Origin: Phycisphaerae bacterium
GTDB taxonomy: Bacteria; Planctomycetota; Phycisphaerae; JAJVII01
DNA: 64,000 bases
NCBI GenBank assembly: GCA_022072085.1
Contig: JAJVII010000057.1
Location: forward strand, 1-64,000
Direction: 5' to 3'
This document shows, piece by piece, positions 58,597 through 64,000 of this stretch (position 1 is its first letter; the number at the start of each line of letters is the position of its first letter). A program made the translations under genes and the position numbers. The notes beneath the pieces were generated by a model. That model saw nothing but the letters and a program-made list of their open reading frames with translations, did no database searches and was not told the origin of the DNA.

Positions 58597-61245
58597 ATGA
58601 GTTCCGCCCCTGCACGCTTCAACTATCCCGCGTTGTCCGACCTGCTGGCGGACGCCGAGCGGCTCGGCGTGCGGCTGCCGGTCAGCGACGACCTGTCGGT
58701 GCTGGGCCGCCCGGTCGCGTTCGGCCGACTGACGCTGCCCAACCGTTTCGCGGTCCAGCCGATGGAGGGCTGCGACGGCGACCTCCAGGGCGCCCCCAGC
58801 GAGCTGACCGTCCGCAAGTACGAGCGGTTCGCCGCCGGCGGCGCGGGCATGCTCTGGTGGGAGGCCTGCGCCGTCGTCCCCGAGGGCCGCGCCAACCCAC
58901 GGCAGATATGGCTGCACGACGCCACCGCCGACGCCTTCGCCCGCATGGTCCAGCGGACGCGCGAAGCAGCCGCCTCGGCCGGCGTCAAGCCGGCGCTGGT
59001 CCTCCAGCTCACCCACTCCGGCCGCTACAGCCGCCCGGGCAAGAAGTCCGCGCCGATCATCGCCCACCACAGCAAGGTTCTCGACTCGCGGCACAACCTG
59101 GCGCCCGGCTACCCGCTGATCAGCGACGAAGAACTGGACCGCCTCCAGGAGGCCTACGTCGTCGCCGCCCGGCTGGCGGCCCAGGTCGGCTTTGACGCGG
59201 TCGACATCAAGAGCTGCCACCGCTACCTGCTCAGCGAACTGCTGGCGTCATTCACGCGCGAGGGCTCGCGGTACGGCGGCTCGTTCGAGAACCGCACGCG
59301 CATGATCCGCGAGACGGCGGCCAGGGTCGTCGCCGCCGTCGGCGATCGACTGGTTGTCTCCACGCGGCTGAACTGCTACGACGCGATCGAATACCCCTTC
59401 GGCTGGGGCGTCGCCCGCGACGAGGTGAAGCCCGACCTGGCCGAGCCCATCGAGTTGGTCGGCCAACTGGCCAAGCTGGGGATGCCCGGCGTGAACGTCA
59501 CCATCGGCAACCCGTATTTCAATCCGCACGTGAACCGGCCCGCCGACTGGACCATCGCCAACTGGCCCGCGGTTCCCGAGCACCCGCTGGTCGGGGTCGG
59601 GCGGATTCTCGACGTGGCCCGCCAGATGCAGCAGGCCCATCCGAAGCTGACGCTGGTGGGCAGCGGCTATTCGTGGCTGCGCCACCACCTGCCGCGGATC
59701 GCCGCCGGCCTGGTCAAGGAGCGTTGGATCAGCGTGGTCGGGGTCGGCCGCGGGGCGCTGGCCTATCCGACGTTCGTCAAGGACATCCTGACCCGCGGGT
59801 CGATGGACGCGTGCAAGGTCTGCGTCTCCTGTTCGAGTTGCACGCAGATCATGCGCGACGGCGGGCGCAGCGGCTGCGTCATCCGCGATCCCGAGGTCTA
59901 CGAGCCGATCTACAAGCAGGGCCGCCACCGCGACCCGCAGGTGATGCGTGAGATGGCCGAGCAGTGCCGCCAGTGCGCCGATCCGACCTGCGTGTCGGCC
60001 TGCCCGGCGGGCATCAACATCCCCGAGTTCCTGGCCCGCGTCGCCGAGGGCGAGTTCCACTCCGCCTACCGCGTGCTCCGCCGGGCCAACCTGCTGCCGG
60101 AAATCTGCGGCGCGGTCTGCCCCGTCGAGGTCCAGTGCCAGGGCAACTGCATCCGCCAGTACCTCAGCGACGAGGGCGCGGTGCAGATCGCCGAGATCCA
60201 GCGCTGGGTCAGCCGCATGGCCGTGGACGAGGGCTGGGCGGCCCTGGAAGCCCCCGACGCCCCGACCCGCCGCGAGATCGCGGTCGTCGGCGCCGGACCA
60301 GCCGGTCTGGCCGCCGCCGCCCGGCTGCTGGAGCTGGGCCACGAGGTCACCGTCGTCGAGCGCTCGTCGCGCCCGGGCGGCAAGGTGAACTCGGTCATCC
60401 CGGTCACGCGGATGCCCACCGACGAAGCCGAGTTGGAACTGCACGCGATCTTCGACCCCATCGGCAGCGACCGGCTGCACTGGCGGCTGAACACCGCGCT
60501 GGGGCCCGATTACGACCTCCAGGACCTGCTCGCGGAGGGCCATGACGCGGTGCTGCTGGCGTTCGGGCTGGGCAACACCACCGGCCTGGCCGACGCCGCC
60601 GGGCGGCCCGAAGGGGTCATGGACGCCCTGGCGTTCCTGGAGCACCTCAACCGCAACGCCGACCATCGCGTCACCGGGCGCGTCGCGGTCATCGGCGGGG
60701 GCAACAGCGCGATCGACGCCGCCACCATGGCCGCCCGCCGCGGCGCCAGGGACGTCTACGTCCTTTACCGTCGCGGCTACGGCGAGATGCCCGCCTGGCC
60801 CGGCGAGCGCGACGACGCCCTGCACGCCGGCGTCAACCTGATGCCCTTCATGCAGCCGGTCGGGTTTGTCACCGACGGGACCGGCCGTGTGCGCGGCCTC
60901 AAACTGCGCCGCACGGCGTTGGGCGCCCCTGACGGCTCGGGACGGCGCACGCCGGTCGAGATTCCCGGCAGCGACTTCGACTTCGACGTGGACCTGGTGA
61001 TCGAGGCCATGGGCGAGGTCGTCCCCCAGGCCGTCCGCGAGGTGCTGTTCAACCTGGAGATGGACCGCGGCGGGCGGATCAAGGTGGACGAGCACTGGAT
61101 GACCAGCCTGCCGGGTGTCTTCGCCGCCGGCGACCTGGTCAACGGCGGGGCGACCGTCGTCCGCGCCATCACCGAAGGTTTCAAGACGGCCGATGCCATC
61201 CACGCGTACGTGACGCGACCGGCCACCACGCCCTCACACTGGTAG
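58597..61245 (+). CDS. Old-yellow-enzyme / GltD-type fusion flavoenzyme
   Basis: Encodes 882 residues; GGAGAGGA lies before the ATG. Residues about 30-410 are an OYE-type FMN barrel (LPNRFAVQPMEGCDGD, LQLTHSGRYSRPG, DIKSCHRYLLSELLASF). A four-Cys iron-sulfur motif CKVCVSCSSCTQIM follows near residue 407. Residues about 450-530 are a GltD/DPD-like 4Fe-4S domain (CRQCADPTCVSACPAGINIPEF, CGAVCPVEVQCQGNC). Then come FAD (VVGAGPAGLAAAARL) and NAD(P) (VIGGGNSAIDAATMA) domains and a C-terminal GVFAAGDLVNGGATVVRAI. The combination suggests an NAD(P)H-dependent enoate or dienoyl reductase with internal electron transfer. It is about 200 residues longer than 2,4-dienoyl-CoA reductase; substrate unknown. 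Confidence 0.85.
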   Translation: MSSAPARFNYPALSDLLADAERLGVRLPVSDDLSVLGRPVAFGRLTLPNRFAVQPMEGCDGDLQGAPSELTVRKYERFAAGGAGMLWWEACAVVPEGRANPRQIWLHDATADAFARMVQRTREAAASAGVKPALVLQLTHSGRYSRPGKKSAPIIAHHSKVLDSRHNLAPGYPLISDEELDRLQEAYVVAARLAAQVGFDAVDIKSCHRYLLSELLASFTREGSRYGGSFENRTRMIRETAARVVAAVGDRLVVSTRLNCYDAIEYPFGWGVARDEVKPDLAEPIELVGQLAKLGMPGVNVTIGNPYFNPHVNRPADWTIANWPAVPEHPLVGVGRILDVARQMQQAHPKLTLVGSGYSWLRHHLPRIAAGLVKERWISVVGVGRGALAYPTFVKDILTRGSMDACKVCVSCSSCTQIMRDGGRSGCVIRDPEVYEPIYKQGRHRDPQVMREMAEQCRQCADPTCVSACPAGINIPEFLARVAEGEFHSAYRVLRRANLLPEICGAVCPVEVQCQGNCIRQYLSDEGAVQIAEIQRWVSRMAVDEGWAALEAPDAPTRREIAVVGAGPAGLAAAARLLELGHEVTVVERSSRPGGKVNSVIPVTRMPTDEAELELHAIFDPIGSDRLHWRLNTALGPDYDLQDLLAEGHDAVLLAFGLGNTTGLADAAGRPEGVMDALAFLEHLNRNADHRVTGRVAVIGGGNSAIDAATMAARRGARDVYVLYRRGYGEMPAWPGERDDALHAGVNLMPFMQPVGFVTDGTGRVRGLKLRRTALGAPDGSGRRTPVEIPGSDFDFDVDLVIEAMGEVVPQAVREVLFNLEMDRGGRIKVDEHWMTSLPGVFAAGDLVNGGATVVRAITEGFKTADAIHAYVTRPATTPSHW

Positions 61246-61323
61246 GCCGGCGGCGACGCTTCACCGCCCCGGGCCTGCCAGCCGCGATATCGCCTGCCGA
61301 CAGGCGAATGACTCTGGACCGCC

Positions 61324-62826
61324 ATGCTCCTGCTCAAGACCGAACATCCTGTCGTCGAGACGCCGCCGGCTGACCAGGCCTGCCCGGCCCAGGCCCCGCC
61401 CTTGTCAGGGGAATCCGACGCCGTCCACGAACGCATCGCCGCGACGCTCCGCCAGCCCGGCCACCTCTCGGTCTGGCAACTCTGCAAGATCGTGATCATC
61501 CTGGCCGTCCCCGTGTTCGGCCAGCAGGTGCTCATGCTCATGCTCAACCTGTCGGACTTCATTCTGGCCGGCCGCAAGACCCCCAACGTGGAAGTCGCCA
61601 TCGCCGCTGTCGGCATCGGCGGGCAGGTGCTCTGGCTGATCAACGTCGCCTTCATGATGATCGGCGCCGGGGCGACGGCCGTCATCTCCCGGTCGATCGG
61701 CCAGACCGACCGCCCGACCGCCGACCGCACCGCCCACCAGGCGCTGCTGCTGTCGGTGCTCATCGCCGTGGTCGCGACGGCAGCGGGGTTCGTCTTCGCC
61801 CCCCAGATGCTCCACGGGCTGGGCCTGAACGACGAGGCCCTGTCCGCCGGCGTCGTCTACGTCCGCATCATCCTGCCCGGCCTGCCGATCGGCGTGCTGA
61901 TGTTCATGGGGTCGGCCTGCCTCCGCGGCGCCGGCGACACGCGCACGCCGCTGCTGGTCATCGCAGTGGCCAACGTTGTGAACATCGCCCTGTCCTGGAT
62001 TCTCTGCGTCGGGCTGATCGGCCCGGCCCTGGGACTGACGGGCATCGCCATCGGCACGCTGGTCGCCTACCTGCTGGGCGGGGCGTTCATGCTCGCCCTG
62101 CTCCGCATCGGCCGCGGCGGGCTGCACGTCCGCGTGCGTCCGCTGCGCCTGGACCCGGGCCTGATCGGCCGGGTTCTGCGCATCGGCGTCTTCTCCGGGC
62201 TGGAGGGGCTGCTCATGGCCGGCGCCTCCACGGCCGTCGTCGTGTTCATCACGGCGCTGGACCCGGCCGGCCAGCCGCCGGTCAACTACCCCGCCTACGT
62301 CGCGGCGCTGCGGCTGGAGTCGATCAGCTTCCTGCCGGGCTTCGCGTTCGCAATGGCCGGCGGCGCGGTGGTCGGCCAATCGCTGGGCGCCGGACGACCG
62401 GACCGCGCCGTCCGTTGCGGCTGGTGGTCCTACGCCCTGGGCGGCGGCGTGATGACCGTGGCCGGCCTCCTGTTCGTCCTGTTCCCGACCCAGCTTGTGC
62501 ATCTCTGCGTCAGCAAGTCAGCCGACCCGGTCATGATCTCCCGCGCCGCCACCATGGTCCGCATCTGCGGGTTCGAGCAGCCGTTCCTCGCGGCGATCCT
62601 GATCTTCGGCGGACTGCTCCGCGGGGCAGGCGACACGCGATTCCCCGCGACCATCACCGTCGCCGGCGTGGGCGGCCTGCGCGTGCCGGGCATCTGGCTG
62701 GCGACGAGGCGGCTGGGCTTCGGCGTCATCGGCGCCTGGTGCGTCATGTGCGGCGACCTGGTCGTCCGCGGCAGTCTGATGGTCTGGCGCTTCGTCCACG
62801 GCGGCTGGAAGAAGACCCGCGTCTGA
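61324..62826 (+). CDS. MATE-family efflux transporter
   Basis: Encodes 500 residues. After a 50-residue hydrophilic N-terminus there are about 12 membrane segments (IVIILAVPVFGQQVLMLMLNLSDF; AVGIGGQVLWLINVAFMMIGAGATAVISRSIGQ). MATE-type repeats occur in both halves, including LRGAGDTRTPLL and LRGAGDTRFPAT, an internal duplication. MATE proteins export cationic drugs or metabolites using Na+ or H+ gradients. The start has only a weak ribosome site. It follows the OYE-GltD fusion gene by 78 nt and could share its transcript. Confidence 0.9.
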   Translation: MLLLKTEHPVVETPPADQACPAQAPPLSGESDAVHERIAATLRQPGHLSVWQLCKIVIILAVPVFGQQVLMLMLNLSDFILAGRKTPNVEVAIAAVGIGGQVLWLINVAFMMIGAGATAVISRSIGQTDRPTADRTAHQALLLSVLIAVVATAAGFVFAPQMLHGLGLNDEALSAGVVYVRIILPGLPIGVLMFMGSACLRGAGDTRTPLLVIAVANVVNIALSWILCVGLIGPALGLTGIAIGTLVAYLLGGAFMLALLRIGRGGLHVRVRPLRLDPGLIGRVLRIGVFSGLEGLLMAGASTAVVVFITALDPAGQPPVNYPAYVAALRLESISFLPGFAFAMAGGAVVGQSLGAGRPDRAVRCGWWSYALGGGVMTVAGLLFVLFPTQLVHLCVSKSADPVMISRAATMVRICGFEQPFLAAILIFGGLLRGAGDTRFPATITVAGVGGLRVPGIWLATRRLGFGVIGAWCVMCGDLVVRGSLMVWRFVHGGWKKTRV

Positions 62827-62949
62827 GAACGCCCCCCGCCGCCCGGACCGGCGACGCGGCCCGGGTGGCGTCCGCATCGGTTCCGATGTAATATCAACCC
62901 CCAGGTCGCCCGCACGATCGCCCTTCTTGCACATCCGACGGGGTGCAAC

Positions 62950-64000
62950 ATGAAACGATGGCTTCCAGTCGCCGTCCTCCTGCTCACCGCAGCGTCATCC
63001 TCCCGGGCCGACCAGGACTACGTCCCGATTGACTCGGGCGACTACGCCTCGGCCGACGCGGCCCGGGCCGCCTGGCAGCCGAGCGATCGCGGCAGCGGCC
63101 GGATCGACGTGGCCGACGACGGCGGCCAGCGGTTCCTCCGCCTGCCCTGCAACTTCGCGACCAACGACAACTGGCGGGTCGCGTGGGACAAGACCGGGCG
63201 GTGGGACCTCTCCCGCTGCCCGACGATCGAGATCGAGGTAGCCGCCCGCAACGGCCGGGCCGCCGACATCCTGCTCTACTTCCATAGCGGCGACGGGTGG
63301 TACAGCGGCCACTTCGCCGCCGCGCCCGGCCGAAGCACCGTCGCCCTGGCCCGCAAGCAGTTCGGGCTGGAGGACAAGCCCGGCGCCTGGGACCGGATCG
63401 ACCGCGTCCGCCTCTGCGTCACGCGCGACGTTGCCGCCGACCGCGAGGTCCTCGTGCGGAACATCCGCGGCGTGGTGGCCGACGCCAAGGTGGCCGTCTA
63501 TCGCAACGACGACGGCATCAAGGCCGAGAGCGGCGTGCCCGAATACGTCCGCCAGATGGCCGACCGGCTCGACCGCATCGGCGTCGCCTACGCCATCGTC
63601 GGCGACGCGGAGGTGGCCGCCGGGTCGCTGGCCGGGATGAAGCTCGCCATCCTGCCGCTGAACCCCGTGCTGCCCAAAGCGGCCGCCGACGCGATCGAGA
63701 AGTTTGTCGCCGGCGGCGGCAGGCTGATCGTCTGCTACAGCCTGCCGCGCCCGCTGGACAGCCTGCTCGGCATCAGCAACGCCGGGGCGACCGAAGGCAA
63801 CCGCAAGAACCACGCGTTCGAATTCACTCCCGTCGGCGCGGATAAGCCGTTGAGCATCCTCCAGAATTCCTGGTGGGCCCACGACGTGCGGGTCGCCGAC
63901 GGGACGACCGTCCGGGCCGCGTGGCTGGACGCCGACGGGCGCGACACGAAGCGGCCGGCCGTCACGAAGAACGCCAACGGCTTCTTCATCGGCCACGTCC
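62950..64000 (+). CDS. Secreted protein with carbohydrate-binding-like N-terminus (partial at right edge)
   Basis: 350 residues are visible; the frame is open to the window end. GGGGTG precedes the ATG at 62950. The signal peptide is MKRWLPVAVLLLTAASSSRA. Residues about 22-165 look like a beta-sandwich carbohydrate-binding domain (GQRFLRLPCNFATNDNWRV, WDLSRCPTIEIEVAARNG, GDGWYSGHFAAAPG). Residues about 175-270 look like a GATase-like domain as in beta-galactosidase trimerisation folds (YVRQMADRLDRIGVAYAIV, LAGMKLAILPLNP, KFVAGGGRLIVCYS). It probably belongs to a secreted glycoside hydrolase or related enzyme. The catalytic part would lie beyond the edge. Confidence 0.7.
   Translation, partial: MKRWLPVAVLLLTAASSSRADQDYVPIDSGDYASADAARAAWQPSDRGSGRIDVADDGGQRFLRLPCNFATNDNWRVAWDKTGRWDLSRCPTIEIEVAARNGRAADILLYFHSGDGWYSGHFAAAPGRSTVALARKQFGLEDKPGAWDRIDRVRLCVTRDVAADREVLVRNIRGVVADAKVAVYRNDDGIKAESGVPEYVRQMADRLDRIGVAYAIVGDAEVAAGSLAGMKLAILPLNPVLPKAAADAIEKFVAGGGRLIVCYSLPRPLDSLLGISNAGATEGNRKNHAFEFTPVGADKPLSILQNSWWAHDVRVADGTTVRAAWLDADGRDTKRPAVTKNANGFFIGHV

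Overview
The window joins two unlike kinds of DNA. Positions 1 to about 4918 are lower in G+C, with short, tightly packed, overlapping plus-strand genes typical of a tailed-phage tail module. A bidirectional terminator and one reverse-strand gene follow. The rest is very G+C-rich bacterial chromosome. The bacterium is most likely a member of the Planctomycetota, probably Phycisphaerae-like. This is inferred from several traits together: a PEP-CTERM sorted protein, DUF11-repeat lipoproteins, a very large MoxR/DUF58/BatA-type operon with a PQQ-repeat giant, a Cys-type sulfatase with glycoside hydrolases, a pectate-lyase-like protein with HEAT repeats, and a Gfo/Idh/MocA oxidoreductase. No rRNA, tRNA, CRISPR array or transposase gene was recognised.

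Layout. 1-4918: end of a prophage or phage-like element, with a tape-measure-like C-terminus, unknown tail or virion genes and a small membrane protein. It abuts, and appears to interrupt, a comM (Mg-chelatase-like) gene exactly before its P-loop. 5.8-12.3 kb: a minus-strand carbohydrate operon (type I phosphomannose isomerase, GH4, GH2, sulfatase). 12.4-18.6 kb: an AsmA-like membrane protein, two paralogous DUF11 lipoproteins and an LTxxQ-type periplasmic protein. 18.8-24.4 kb: a pectate-lyase/HEAT protein, then divergently a nitrilase-superfamily hydrolase and an oxidoreductase, then a zinc-ribbon rhomboid protease. 24.8-48.3 kb: a 23-kb minus-strand operon read as BatA-like, vWA/GATase-like, prenyltransferase-repeat protein, DUF4175-like giant, NPCBM protein, three paralogous lipoproteins, a MoxR with Arg in place of the P-loop Lys, a normal MoxR, DUF58, and a 1573-aa PQQ/TPR protein. 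Many junctions are 1-4 nt overlaps.

48.6-51.9 kb holds the most interesting system, a compact RiPP-like cluster. It encodes a PqqD/RRE protein, a lasso-type B2 transglutaminase-fold peptidase, two tiny paralogous peptides of 22 and 24 residues that are easily missed, an HprK-like kinase and a nucleotidyltransferase-5 protein. The peptides carry a YxxPxV leader motif and end in, or near, Ser. No lasso cyclase (asparagine-synthetase homologue) is present. The set looks like a phosphorylating and nucleotidylating or glycosylating peptide-tailoring system without macrocyclisation.

51.9-64 kb: a cytochrome c lipoprotein, EttA-like ABC-F, an HDOD protein, a MITE-like palindrome, a TPR lipoprotein, a structured intergenic element, a sigma-54-type promoter ahead of a PEP-CTERM/SUMF1-fold protein, an OYE-GltD fusion flavoenzyme, a MATE transporter and the start of a secreted protein that runs off the right edge. 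Family names rest on motifs read by eye; no database search was possible.
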